From NCBI GenBank assembly GCA_903922735.1, contig CAIXUZ010000071.1:1-64000 (forward strand): 64,000 bases of DNA, given 5' to 3'. This document shows positions 46,747 to 55,261 of this stretch, one piece after another (the stretch's first letter is position 1; each line of letters begins with the position of its first letter). Position numbers and translations under genes: made by a program. Under the pieces are notes generated by a model that was not told where the DNA came from, did not search any database, and saw only the letters and a list, made by a program, of their open reading frames with translations. Source of the stretch: an uncultured Verrucomicrobia subdivision 3 bacterium. GTDB lineage: Bacteria; Verrucomicrobiota; Verrucomicrobiia; Limisphaerales; UBA11358.

Positions 46747-48111
46747 ATGACTATGAAACCTCGCGTCCGCTTCGCTCCTTCCCCTACCGGCTATCTGCAC
46801 ATCGGTGGCGCGCGCACTGCGCTCTTCAACTGGCTTTACGCCCGCCACACCGGCGGCACCTTCGTCCTGCGCATTGAGGACACCGATGCTGCGCGCAATT
46901 CCCAGGAAGCCGTGGACGTCATCCTCAACGGCCTGCGCTGGCTCGGGCTGGATTGGGACGAGGGTCCCATCACCGGCGATGCCACCGGCCCCAGCAAAGG
47001 TGACCGCGGCCCCTATTTCCAATCGCAGCGGAAGGAAAATTACCAGCGTCGCATCGAAGCCTTGATGTCGCGCGACCTCGCCTACAAACACGTGGATGGC
47101 ACCATTAAATTTCGCATGACGCGCGAGCCGATTCTCATTCCAGATCTCGTCGTTGGCGATGTGTTGCGCCCGCTGACCGACCGCGAGGAAGCCGACCCCG
47201 ACTGGGTGCTCGTCCGCAGCGACGGTCAGCCCGTGTTCCACTTCGTCAACGTCGTGGATGATCTCGAGATGGGCATCACGCACGTCATTCGCGGCGAAGA
47301 TCACTTGAGCAACACTGCCAAGCACATCGCGCTCTTCCGCGCGTTTGGCGTGGAGCCGCCCAAGTATGCGCACATCCCGCTCATCCTGAACGCCGACGGT
47401 TCCAAGATGAGCAAGCGCGACAAAGGCGCGTCGCTCACCAGCTATCTTGACGACGGTTTCCTCGCCGAAGCCGTGAACAATTACCTCTGCCTCCTCGGCT
47501 GGTCGCCCAAGGATAATCTGGAAAAAATGCCGCTCACCGACGTCGTTGAGCGCTTCGACCTGCCGCAGATTCTCCGGCACAACGCCAAGTTCGACATGGA
47601 AAAACTCCTTTGGTTGCAGGGCGAATACTGCCGCGAAGTCGCCCCCGACCGTTTCTATGAACTCGGCGTGCACGCATTTGCCAAAGCTGGAGTTGATACG
47701 AACAAACTGGACGTGCACTTCGTCAAAGCCGCGCTCGACACCTGTCGCGGCAAGATCAAGACCTTCTCCGAACTGCCCGCCTACGCCGGATTTTATTTCA
47801 CGGACAACGTGGAATACGACGCCGAGGCCGCCAAAAAAGATTTCGTTCCGGAGAACAAGCCGCGCCTGGAAAAACTCCGCGATGCGTTCCACCACGCCCC
47901 GGCGTTCAATGCCGAGACACTGGAAGCCACGCTCAAGGAAACCGCCAAGGCGCTGGGTGTGAAAGCTGGTGTGCTGGTGCATCCCTGCCGTCTGGCCGTG
48001 ACCGGCAAGACCTCCGGCCCGAGTCTCTACCACCTGCTTCAAGTCCTCGGCAAAGAACGCGTGCTGGCAAGGATTGAGAGGGCGTTGGCGGGGTTGTGGG
48101 TGAGTAATTAA
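46747..48111 (+). CDS. gltX: glutamyl-tRNA synthetase
   Basis: A 454-residue class I synthetase charging tRNA-Glu. The HIGH box is in RFAPSPTGYLHIGGARTALFNW at the N-terminus and KMSKRDKG (KMSKS box) near residue 220. A full C-terminal helical anticodon domain follows. It is slightly shorter than the common 465-480 residues. ATG 46747 (or 46753) is chosen; upstream in-frame codons precede the conserved start. Its last base overlaps an ATG of the TIR-like gene. Confidence 0.95.
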   Translation: MTMKPRVRFAPSPTGYLHIGGARTALFNWLYARHTGGTFVLRIEDTDAARNSQEAVDVILNGLRWLGLDWDEGPITGDATGPSKGDRGPYFQSQRKENYQRRIEALMSRDLAYKHVDGTIKFRMTREPILIPDLVVGDVLRPLTDREEADPDWVLVRSDGQPVFHFVNVVDDLEMGITHVIRGEDHLSNTAKHIALFRAFGVEPPKYAHIPLILNADGSKMSKRDKGASLTSYLDDGFLAEAVNNYLCLLGWSPKDNLEKMPLTDVVERFDLPQILRHNAKFDMEKLLWLQGEYCREVAPDRFYELGVHAFAKAGVDTNKLDVHFVKAALDTCRGKIKTFSELPAYAGFYFTDNVEYDAEAAKKDFVPENKPRLEKLRDAFHHAPAFNAETLEATLKETAKALGVKAGVLVHPCRLAVTGKTSGPSLYHLLQVLGKERVLARIERALAGLWVSN

Positions 48112-48125
48112 TGTTAACCCGAACG

Positions 48126-49031
48126 ATGAAAGCACGAGTATTCATAAGCTGCGGACAAAGCAATCAAACTGATGAAGTTGAAATAGCTAACCAAGTCGCG
48201 CAACTTCTCGAAAGTCTTGGTTATGATCCTTATGTTGCCGTTTCCGAACAAACGCTCCGGGGCGTAAAAGAGAATATCTTTGCGCGCCTATCTGACTCAG
48301 AATATTTTTTATTCATTGATTTTAAGCGTGAACCGTTAAAAAGCGGATTTCACAGAGGTTCACTTTTCTCCCATCAAGAATTATCGATTGCTGCATACCT
48401 AGACAAACCTCTGATTGCTTTTCAAGAGGAAGGCATCCAGTTGGAAGGCGTTTTGGCCTTTGTTCAAGGAAACTGCACGAAGTTTTCCAGTCGTGATAAA
48501 ATATTGTCTTTGATAGCCGATAAGGTCTCAAAAACGTGGCAGCCTAATTGGCGAAATCAAATAACAATTACACGCGAGCCGAACCAATTTGCAGATGCAA
48601 GGCATGTGCATCAGCATTTTCCACAAGGCAGACCGGTTCGATACTACCATTTGGAGGTAAAAAACGATCACCACTCAAAAACTGCTTTTAACTGTTCCGC
48701 GTATCTCGAAAAAACAATTGACCTTAAGACCGGTAAAGCTGTTGACCTTAATTTGGTTGAATTCAAGTGGCGAGGCGTAATTTTCCCAAATGTCGTAATC
48801 CCATATAATTCATCTCGAGAACTGGACGCATTTTTTGTCTATCATGATGCGCCATCTGAGCTGCACTTGGGTTCATTAACTGATTCCCCAGCACACAGAA
48901 AATTACTTGGATCAGGGGATTACGAACTGACATTCGTAGTTCATTCACAAAATTTTGATGTCACAAGTTCGACGTTCAAACTTCACGTTGGCGATGCGAG
49001 CGTGAACGACATTAAGTTCGTTCTGAAATAA
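48126..49031 (+). CDS. TIR-like domain protein with C-terminal beta domain
   Basis: About 301 residues (an ATG at 48111 would add five). The N-terminal ~130 residues read ARVFISCGQSNQTDEVEIANQ, then LLESLGYDPYVAVSEQTL and SEYFLFIDFKRE, FSHQELSIAAYLDKP. This is the pattern of TIR/SEFIR or nucleoside 2-deoxyribosyltransferase-like domains. The C-terminal ~150 residues are beta-rich (RYYHLEVKNDHHSKTAFNCSAYLEK), perhaps Ig- or arrestin-like. Base composition is clearly more AT-rich than the flanking gltX. It may be a stand-alone defence or signalling protein; a family catalytic residue cannot be assigned by eye. Confidence 0.6.
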   Translation: MKARVFISCGQSNQTDEVEIANQVAQLLESLGYDPYVAVSEQTLRGVKENIFARLSDSEYFLFIDFKREPLKSGFHRGSLFSHQELSIAAYLDKPLIAFQEEGIQLEGVLAFVQGNCTKFSSRDKILSLIADKVSKTWQPNWRNQITITREPNQFADARHVHQHFPQGRPVRYYHLEVKNDHHSKTAFNCSAYLEKTIDLKTGKAVDLNLVEFKWRGVIFPNVVIPYNSSRELDAFFVYHDAPSELHLGSLTDSPAHRKLLGSGDYELTFVVHSQNFDVTSSTFKLHVGDASVNDIKFVLK

Positions 49032-49268
49032 CAAGTCTACTCCGTCCCCGCCGTGTGATAATAAACCCAACGGGATTCCATTCATTCAGCCCAAGGTTTC
49101 ATATCTGCATTCCGGGTTCTGTATCGCTTGTTTGAGATTTCCCAGTCGTATCCGCCCGGTCCATGATCGGGAATGTTCCCCGGATGACGAGGAAACGAGC
49201 TAAAACCGTCAGAAACCCTGCTTTTCCATCAATTCCTCAAGAAAATGTCATTGGCGGACGAGTTTTTC

Positions 49269-49504
49269 GTGGCGCTATTTTCAAATTAGCGCCAAGGATT
49301 GTGGTTTTCCTAGTCAATGAAATCATTTTTCGTGGTGCTATTTCTAAAATAGAGCCAGGATTTGTCTTTCCGCTGACTTGGAAAATCGTTTTCCGTGGAG
49401 CTATTTCCGAAATAGCGCCAGAAAATCTTCGTCCGCTCATCAGAAATGTTCGTTTCCTAGTCAGGATTCTTTCTTTCCGTGGCGCTATTTTGAAAATAGC
49501 GCCA
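49269..49504. repeat. four 26-bp palindromic repeats
   Basis: Imperfect palindromes of the form GTGGCGCTATTT..AAATAGCGCCA occur at 49269-49294, 49333-49358, 49395-49420 and 49479-49504. The spacing is 62-84 bp and the intervening segments share further similarity (TTTCCTAGTCA, TTTTTCGTGG). They lie in the 657-bp gene-poor gap between the TIR-like and glutaredoxin genes. Copies can form long hairpins. Both strands are open for 97-150 codons here, but this follows from the repeats and does not look like a protein. Confidence 0.85.
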
Positions 49505-49653
49505 CGATTTTCTCCGGTTTTATCAATCAAAACTCCTCCGCCAATCGGAGTTTTTAGGGATTTGTCGCGATTTCCTTTGCCGCTGCATCAAGGTGGAAGG
49601 TTTTTGATCTGCTGATGGAGGTTCATTGATGGGTTTGTCGCCAAAACTGTCGG

Positions 49654-49682
49654 TTGTCAAACGGGCCTGATGATTCTAGCTT
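49654..49682 (+). promoter_or_regulatory. promoter of the glutaredoxin gene
   Basis: TTGTCA (49654-49659), a 17-bp spacer and TAGCTT (49677-49682). The -10 hexamer equals that of the tuf promoter. The predicted transcript start falls at about the ATG at 49689, so the mRNA may be leaderless. Confidence 0.6.
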
Positions 49683-49688
49683 GTGGCC

Positions 49689-49967
49689 ATGTCGAAACTG
49701 AATTTTCTCAAGCAGCCCCAACACATTGTGCTGTATTCCCGGCCCATGTGCGGCTGGTGCATTGACGCGAAGGAGTGGCTCACGGAACAGGGCTTGCCGT
49801 TCGAGACCCGCAATACGGGTGCCGATCTGGCGGCGCGGCAGCAGGCCATCGAGTTGAGCGGTCAGACGCTCGTTCCGGTCATCGAGGTGGACGGCCATGT
49901 GCTGGGGGACTTCGACACGGACCAGTTGCAGGTATTTCTCCAGAAGCTCGGTTATCTGCCGGTGTGA
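49689..49967 (+). CDS. glutaredoxin-like protein
   Basis: A 92-residue protein with the glutaredoxin fold. The redox motif is YSRPMCGWCIDAKEWL, the cis-Pro loop LVPVIEVDGHVLGDF, and the C-terminal helix DTDQLQVFLQKLG. The active site CGWC differs from the classic CPYC and suggests a NrdH/Grx-like or UXX-star-type variant. It would reduce disulfides in the cytoplasm. It converges on rpoD, with a shared terminator. Confidence 0.85.
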   Translation: MSKLNFLKQPQHIVLYSRPMCGWCIDAKEWLTEQGLPFETRNTGADLAARQQAIELSGQTLVPVIEVDGHVLGDFDTDQLQVFLQKLGYLPV

Positions 49968-50000
49968 TTCCGGCGGTCACTTCAAGCTGGGGGCAAAATA

Positions 50001-50032
50001 AAAAACCTCAACCGCATGACGGTTGAGGTTTT
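50001..50032. terminator. bidirectional terminator between glutaredoxin and rpoD
   Basis: A perfect 9-bp stem CCTCAACCG/CGGTTGAGG with loop CATGA, flanked by an A-tract and a T-tract. It can serve both the plus-strand glutaredoxin gene and the minus-strand rpoD gene. Confidence 0.92.
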
Positions 50033-50048
50033 GCTGTAAACAGGTCGG

Positions 50049-51938
50049 TTATGCCGGTTCCGCGCCTTCGAGGAAGCCTTGCAGATGGCGCACGCGCGTC
50101 GGGTGACGCAGTTTGCGCAATGCCTTCGCCTCGATCTGGCGGATGCGTTCGCGGGTGACGTTGTACATCTTGCCGATTTCTTCGAGCGTGCGCTCGTAAC
50201 CGTCGGCCAGACCAAAACGCATCTCCAAAATCTTGCGTTCACGTTCGGTCAAGGTGGTCAGCACGTCGCCCAGTTTTTCGCGGAGCAAACTGTAGCTGGT
50301 CACGTCGGAGGGGTTTTCCGCCGACTTGTCCTCGATGAAATCGCCGACGCTGACATCGCCGTCGTCGCCGACGGGCGCGTGGAGGGAAACGGGCTGCTGC
50401 GCCATCTTGAGCAGGGCGTGGATGCGGGCGACGGGCATGTGCATTTCGTCGGCCAGTTCCTCCGGTGTGGGTTCGCGGCCGAGCTCCTGGGTGAGTTGTT
50501 TCTGCGCGCGCCAGAGCTTGTTCATGATTTCAATCATGTGCACCGGAATGCGGATGGTGCGCGCCTGATCCGCGATGGAGCGCGTGATGGCCTGGCGAAT
50601 CCACCAGATCGCGTAGGTGGAGAATTTGTAGCCGCGGCGATATTCGAATTTCTCGACGCCCTTCATCAAACCGATGTTGCCTTCCTGGATCAAATCAAGG
50701 AAAGACTGGCCACGATTGGTGTATTTCTTGGCGACGGAGACGACGAGGCGCAAATTAGCCTCGGCCATGTGGGTCTTGGCCTTGAGGCCGCGGTCGGCGG
50801 CGGCTTTGAGTTCCTTGAACGTTTTTTGAAACTCTTCGCGCGGCAGCCGGACGAATTGTTCCAGCGTGGCGACTTTCTGCGATTCGGTCTCGACGGCGGC
50901 GCGTTTTTCCGCCGTGTTGCGGTGCGATTCCAGCTCGGTCAAATGCCGGTTGCTGGCCTGAAATTTCTCGTGGATGTTGCCGGCCACGACAATCATTTCC
51001 TCGACGACTTTTTGTTTGTAAAAAAACTTGGCAAAAGTTTCCTGCAGCTTGGCGCTTAACTTCTTCAGTTCTTTCCCGAGTTTTTCCTTGCGGCCTTTTT
51101 GCTGGGCTTTCTGCCACGCGAAATATTTTTCATCCACATGCCGGTCCATCGTGTGGACTTTTTTGATGAGCTTGCGCAAATCCTTCAGGTGGCCGTCGCG
51201 GTTGGCGATTTTCTTGTCAACAATCACGCGGTCGAAGCGCTCCTTGGGCGGGTCGGACAAAATCTTTTCCGCGATGGCGATGTGTTCCTTGGCGGTGAAA
51301 CCGAGGCTGTAAACGATGCGCTTCATGTCCACTTCCGCGTCCTCGATTTTTTTGCAGATCTCGACTTCCTGCTCGCGGGTGAGCAGGGGAACCTTGCCCA
51401 TCTGGTTCATATACATGCGGACCGGGTCGTCGAGAATTTCCAAACGCGAATCATCTTCCACTTCCTCCGCCTGCGCCTGCTCGGGCTGTTTTCGCTCGGC
51501 GCGTTCGGCTTCCGCCTGGTCCATGACGATTTCCACGTCCAGCCCGCGCAATTTGGAAAGCACGGCGTCGAGATCTTCCGGGCTTAGATTGTCCGGCAGG
51601 ATATCGTTGATGTCGTCGTAAGTGACGTAGCCGTGCTCCTGCGAAAGATGCAATAGTGTCTTGATGGTCTCGGTCAGGTCCACCGAGGTCACGCCCGAGG
51701 CTGGAGCGGGCGGCAGTGTCTGCCCAAGTGCGGTTAATTTTGCGGCCGCCGTTTTACCGCCGGATTTGGCGGGTGCCGGGACAGCGGCTGGAGCGGCCTT
51801 TGCCGGTTGTGGTTTGGCTGCCTTGCTGGAAATGACAAATCTCCGCCGGACGGGCGGAGTTTTGGTTTTCGCCACCTTTGGGCTGCTGCGTTTGTTAACC
51901 GGCTTGCTTTTAGGTGCCGTAGCTTTGCTTTTCGACAT
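50049..51938 (-). CDS. rpoD: RNA polymerase primary sigma factor
   Basis: A 629-residue sigma-70. An Ala/Lys/Pro-rich N-terminal tail (about residues 1-75) precedes a region 1.1 domain ([34 protein letters not shown]). Region 1.2 contains [23 protein letters not shown], and a large charged non-conserved region follows. Regions 2.1-2.4 are present ([44 protein letters not shown]). Region 3 ([13 protein letters not shown]) and the region 4 helix-turn-helix ([21 protein letters not shown]) complete it. It has its own upstream promoter candidate at 52069-52096. Confidence 0.97.
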   Translation of the reverse strand: MSKSKATAPKSKPVNKRSSPKVAKTKTPPVRRRFVISSKAAKPQPAKAAPAAVPAPAKSGGKTAAAKLTALGQTLPPAPASGVTSVDLTETIKTLLHLSQEHGYVTYDDINDILPDNLSPEDLDAVLSKLRGLDVEIVMDQAEAERAERKQPEQAQAEEVEDDSRLEILDDPVRMYMNQMGKVPLLTREQEVEICKKIEDAEVDMKRIVYSLGFTAKEHIAIAEKILSDPPKERFDRVIVDKKIANRDGHLKDLRKLIKKVHTMDRHVDEKYFAWQKAQQKGRKEKLGKELKKLSAKLQETFAKFFYKQKVVEEMIVVAGNIHEKFQASNRHLTELESHRNTAEKRAAVETESQKVATLEQFVRLPREEFQKTFKELKAAADRGLKAKTHMAEANLRLVVSVAKKYTNRGQSFLDLIQEGNIGLMKGVEKFEYRRGYKFSTYAIWWIRQAITRSIADQARTIRIPVHMIEIMNKLWRAQKQLTQELGREPTPEELADEMHMPVARIHALLKMAQQPVSLHAPVGDDGDVSVGDFIEDKSAENPSDVTSYSLLREKLGDVLTTLTERERKILEMRFGLADGYERTLEEIGKMYNVTRERIRQIEAKALRKLRHPTRVRHLQGFLEGAEPA

Positions 51939-52068
51939 AAATAATCAGACTAAATCCACGCCAGTTCAGGAAAAATGACGATTGGACACAATAATGCGCT
52001 TCTGAAAACCACCCGCGTTCTTGGCTGTGAAGCTGGAACTGCGAACACCAGAAGATTGACGCGCCGTC

Positions 52069-52096
52069 ATGCTACCCTTTTTGCGGCAAATTTCAA
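52069..52096 (-). promoter_or_regulatory. promoter of rpoD
   Basis: On the minus strand TTGAAA (52096-52091), a 16-bp spacer and TAGCAT (52074-52069) are found. The predicted leader is about 125 nt. The rest of the 242-bp gap between rpoD and ribF holds no gene. Confidence 0.65.
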
Positions 52097-52180
52097 GGAT
52101 AATCTTCCCTTCTTAGTGTTGGTTGGCGGATAAAGATGCCAATGGCAACAAACGTGCAGGCAACCAGTTTCAAAACCAGG

Positions 52181-53101
52181 TCAAATTACGGATCGCACCG
52201 CCGCCACGTCTCGGGCAATTTGCTGTTTCAGCGCCTCTGGCGAGGCAAATCGTTGCTCATTCCTTAATTTCGAGCTGATTTCCAGCTCCAACTCCGCGTG
52301 GTAAAGGTCGCCGTCGAAATCCAGCAGATGCGCCTCCACCCGGAGTTGCGGACCCGCCGCCACTGTCGGGCGAGTGCCGATGTTCAGTGCCACATGGTAA
52401 AACTGTCCGTTGAAATTGGTGCTGGCCGCATAAACGCCATTCGGCGGCAGCATCAGGTTGGTCGCGTCCAGATTCGCCGTCGGAAACCCCAATTGCCTGC
52501 CCAGCCGGTCGCCTTCCACAATGCGACCACAAATCGCATACGGCCGCCCCAGCATCTGGCCCGTCGCGTCCAAATCACCGGTCCGGATGGCCTCGCGAAT
52601 CCGCGTGCTGCTCACTGTTTTGCCATCCAGCGCCAGTTCGGCCATGCCGTGAACTTGAAAGCACATCTCCGTGCCCAGTTGGTTGAGCTGTGCCACATTG
52701 CCGCTGCGCTTGTGCCCAAAAACAAAATCCGCGCCGACACAAACGCTGTGAATGGTCCCGAAGGCGTGCGCCAGATCGCGGATGAAAACTTCGCCGGACT
52801 TCTCGCTAAAGTTTTTGTCGAATGGAATTTCCAGCAGCGCATCCGCGCCGAGCGCCTCAATGGCGCGCAATTTCTGCGATCGGGAATAAATCTGCGGCGG
52901 CACGCGGTCCGGCGCAACTATCGTGCTCGGATGCTTGTCAAAAGTCACCACCAGCGCCAGCGCATCGTGTCCGTGCGCGTCCGAAACGGTCTGCCGGATG
53001 ATCTGCTGGTGGCCCAGGTGCACGCCGTCAAACACGCCGATGGCCAGGCAGACCTTGCGACTGCCATTGGCAAGTTCCTTGGCGGTGTGAATGATTTTCA
53101 T
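52181..53101 (-). CDS. ribF: bifunctional riboflavin kinase/FAD synthetase
   Basis: A 306-residue RibF that makes FMN and FAD from riboflavin. The N-terminal nucleotidyl transferase has IGVFDGVHLGHQQII and the SSTRIREAIRTGDL motif. The C-terminal kinase has GDRLGRQLGFPTANLD and the final LDFDGDLYHAELELEI strand. It is the last gene of the nusA operon, 3 bp after truB. Its product supplies the FAD used by ApbE. Confidence 0.95.
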   Translation of the reverse strand: MKIIHTAKELANGSRKVCLAIGVFDGVHLGHQQIIRQTVSDAHGHDALALVVTFDKHPSTIVAPDRVPPQIYSRSQKLRAIEALGADALLEIPFDKNFSEKSGEVFIRDLAHAFGTIHSVCVGADFVFGHKRSGNVAQLNQLGTEMCFQVHGMAELALDGKTVSSTRIREAIRTGDLDATGQMLGRPYAICGRIVEGDRLGRQLGFPTANLDATNLMLPPNGVYAASTNFNGQFYHVALNIGTRPTVAAGPQLRVEAHLLDFDGDLYHAELELEISSKLRNEQRFASPEALKQQIARDVAAVRSVI

Positions 53102-53104
53102 GCG

Positions 53105-53821
53105 TCAGGCATTGGCGGCGAGTTTCAGAAAGGGCATGACGCGTTTCTCCAGCTCCGCGGTGGTCAGTTTCAAGATCGTATCCAGCGGCAGCGCGTCGGC
53201 CACGTCAAATTTTCCCGACGCGCTCCGGCGCAGCGTCGTCAGATGCGCGCCGCAGCCGAGTTTTTGGCCCAGATCATGCGCGAGGCTGCGGATATAAGTG
53301 CCCTTGGTGCAGGCCACCCGGAATTTTCCCAACGGCTCGGAATATTCGGTGAAACGGTAATTGTAGATGTGGATGAGGCGCGGTTCGCGCTCCACCTCAA
53401 TGCCTTTGCGCGCGAGTTTGTATAGCGGCACCCCGTTCTTTTTGATGGCGGAAACCATCGGCGGCACCTGCATCAAATCGCCAATGAAGGTTGCGGCTTC
53501 CTCGTTCAGCTGGTCCCGCGTCATCGGCATCACGGGCATCGAGGCGGTCAGTTCGCCATCGGAATCGTAACTGTCGGTGGTTTCGCCAAACTTGATCGTG
53601 CCTTCGTAAACCTTGTCATCGCCCATGAGGCGCTCGGATAATTTTGTGCCGCGTCCAAGCACAATGATCAGCAGGCCGGTGGCATTTGGATCGAGCGTGC
53701 CGCAGTGGCCGACCTTCTTGATGCCGAATTTGCGGCGGATGGCGTCCACCACGTCGTGCGAGGTGGGGCCGGAGGGTTTGTCAACGAGAATGGCGCCGTC
53801 GAGCGCGGTGAAATCTTGCAT
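53105..53821 (-). CDS. truB: tRNA pseudouridine-55 synthase
   Basis: A 238-residue TruB. It starts DGAILVDKPSGPTSHDVVDAIRRKFG; the catalytic Asp lies in GHCGTLDPNATGLLIIVLGRGTK (near residue 43). ACTKGTYIRSLAHDLGQKLG is the second signature. The C-terminal PUA-like region is short, so the protein is smaller than the E. coli enzyme. It lies 8 bp after the nrnA-like gene. Confidence 0.95.
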   Translation of the reverse strand: MQDFTALDGAILVDKPSGPTSHDVVDAIRRKFGIKKVGHCGTLDPNATGLLIIVLGRGTKLSERLMGDDKVYEGTIKFGETTDSYDSDGELTASMPVMPMTRDQLNEEAATFIGDLMQVPPMVSAIKKNGVPLYKLARKGIEVEREPRLIHIYNYRFTEYSEPLGKFRVACTKGTYIRSLAHDLGQKLGCGAHLTTLRRSASGKFDVADALPLDTILKLTTAELEKRVMPFLKLAANA

Positions 53822-53829
53822 GGAAATTT

Positions 53830-54813
53830 TTACTTCGCCGCTTTCAATGCGCGCTTGATGGCGGCAACGACTTTGCGCTGCGTGGCGAGCGGCGTGCCGG
53901 AAATACGGGCGCCCGCCGCCGCTGGATGACCGCCCCCGCCAAATTGACCGGCGATTTCGTTCACATTCACCAGCGCACTTTTTGAGCGCAGGCTGATGCG
54001 CGTCAGTTCCGGTTCCACTTCCTCAAACACGCAGGCGACGATGACTGGTTTGATCGCGCGCAGGTGGTCGATCAAGCCTTCGGTGTCGTCGCTTTCCGCG
54101 CCGGTGCGGGTGAAATCTTTTTTCTTCAGCCAGAGCCACGCAATGCGGTCGTTGTCGGTCAGGCGGAATTTGCTGTAAACATGCTTGAGCAGCTTGGCGC
54201 GGGAAACCGGATAGGATTGATAAACTTCGTCACAAATCTTGGCCAGGTCGGCCCCGCGCGTGACGAGTTCCGCGCCAGCGTGAAACGTGCCGGACCGCGT
54301 GTTTGGATATTGGAAGGAACCGGTGTCCGTCGAGATGGCCGCGAACAGCAGATCCGCGATCGGCTTGGTGATTGGCCAGCGCGCCACCTTGAGCAGGCGG
54401 TAAATCAATTCGCCGGTGGAAGGCTCGCGCGGGGACACCCAGTTTACGTCGCCGTAGCGCGGGTTGCTCGCGTGATGGTCGATATTGATGAGGATTTTCC
54501 GGTCCTTGACGCAATCGCCGGCCTTGCCCAGCCGTTCATAGCTCGCGCAGTCGGTGGCAATGACACAGTCAAATTTTTTGCCGGGATGGGGTTTTTCAAT
54601 CAGCCCGTCGAGGTTGAGGAATTTATACTTAAGCGGGATGGTATCCTGATTCCAGACCGTGACTTTTTTCCCCTCGTTTTTCAAGGCCAGCGCCAGGCCG
54701 AGTTGCGAGCCGATGCAGTCGCCGTCAGGGCGGATGTGGCCGACGATGCAAAAAGTTTTGTTTTCCCGGATGATTTCGAGAATCCGATCGATGATTTTCG
54801 GATAGCTTTTCAC
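53830..54813 (-). CDS. DHH/DHHA1 phosphoesterase, NrnA-like
   Basis: A 327-residue phosphoesterase of the oligoribonuclease/3'-phosphoadenosine phosphatase (NrnA) type. Metal-binding motifs: VGHIRPDGDCIGSQLG, IATDCAS, INIDHHASN and the DHHA1 motif GQFGGGGHPAAAGARIS. It likely degrades nano-RNAs or pAp. It overlaps rbfA by 4 bp within the nusA operon, a common position. Confidence 0.92.
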   Translation of the reverse strand: MKSYPKIIDRILEIIRENKTFCIVGHIRPDGDCIGSQLGLALALKNEGKKVTVWNQDTIPLKYKFLNLDGLIEKPHPGKKFDCVIATDCASYERLGKAGDCVKDRKILINIDHHASNPRYGDVNWVSPREPSTGELIYRLLKVARWPITKPIADLLFAAISTDTGSFQYPNTRSGTFHAGAELVTRGADLAKICDEVYQSYPVSRAKLLKHVYSKFRLTDNDRIAWLWLKKKDFTRTGAESDDTEGLIDHLRAIKPVIVACVFEEVEPELTRISLRSKSALVNVNEIAGQFGGGGHPAAAGARISGTPLATQRKVVAAIKRALKAAK

Positions 54814-55193
54814 GACTTCGGTTCTTCCGTTGGCCCGCTGGTGGCGGGTGAAGTTTTTTCCAATTCATCCAGAATCTGCAGCACGCGGTTGCCGCGCACG
54901 ATGGAGTCATCAACGATAAATTTCAGCGTTGGTGTGTATTTGAGGATGACGGACTTGGCGACGAGCCCCTGGATGCGGATGCGGTTTTGCTCCAGCACCT
55001 GCAAGCCGTGCTTCTGCTGGTCGGCATTCCCGAGAATCGTGATGAAGACAATGGCGGATTTCAGATCGCCGCCGACTTCAATGTCATTGACCGTGATGAG
55101 GCCCACGTCATTGACATGGAATTCACGGCGGATGGCTTCGCCAATCGCGCGCTTTAATAGTTCGCGCACCCGTTCATGTCGGACATTGGGCAT
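54810..55193 (-). CDS. rbfA: 30S ribosome-binding factor A
   Basis: A 127-residue RbfA. It has the KH-like fold with PNVRHERVRELLKRAIGEAIRRE, SAIVFITILGNADQQKHGLQVLEQNR and the C-terminal TPTLKFIVDDSIVRGNRVLQILDEL. It acts in 16S rRNA 5'-end maturation. It lies 68 bp after infB. Confidence 0.94.
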   Translation of the reverse strand: MPNVRHERVRELLKRAIGEAIRREFHVNDVGLITVNDIEVGGDLKSAIVFITILGNADQQKHGLQVLEQNRIRIQGLVAKSVILKYTPTLKFIVDDSIVRGNRVLQILDELEKTSPATSGPTEEPKS

Positions 55194-55261
55194 GGTTTGC
55201 TATTGGTTGCCTCGTTAAATCATGGACCGGAGCATGGCTGCCACGATTCGCGAATAACGGT

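Noticed and set aside
49163-49615. 150-codon protein across the palindromic repeats
   Set aside because: Both strands are open because of the repeats; the translation is a repetitive FRGAI motif with no start signal.
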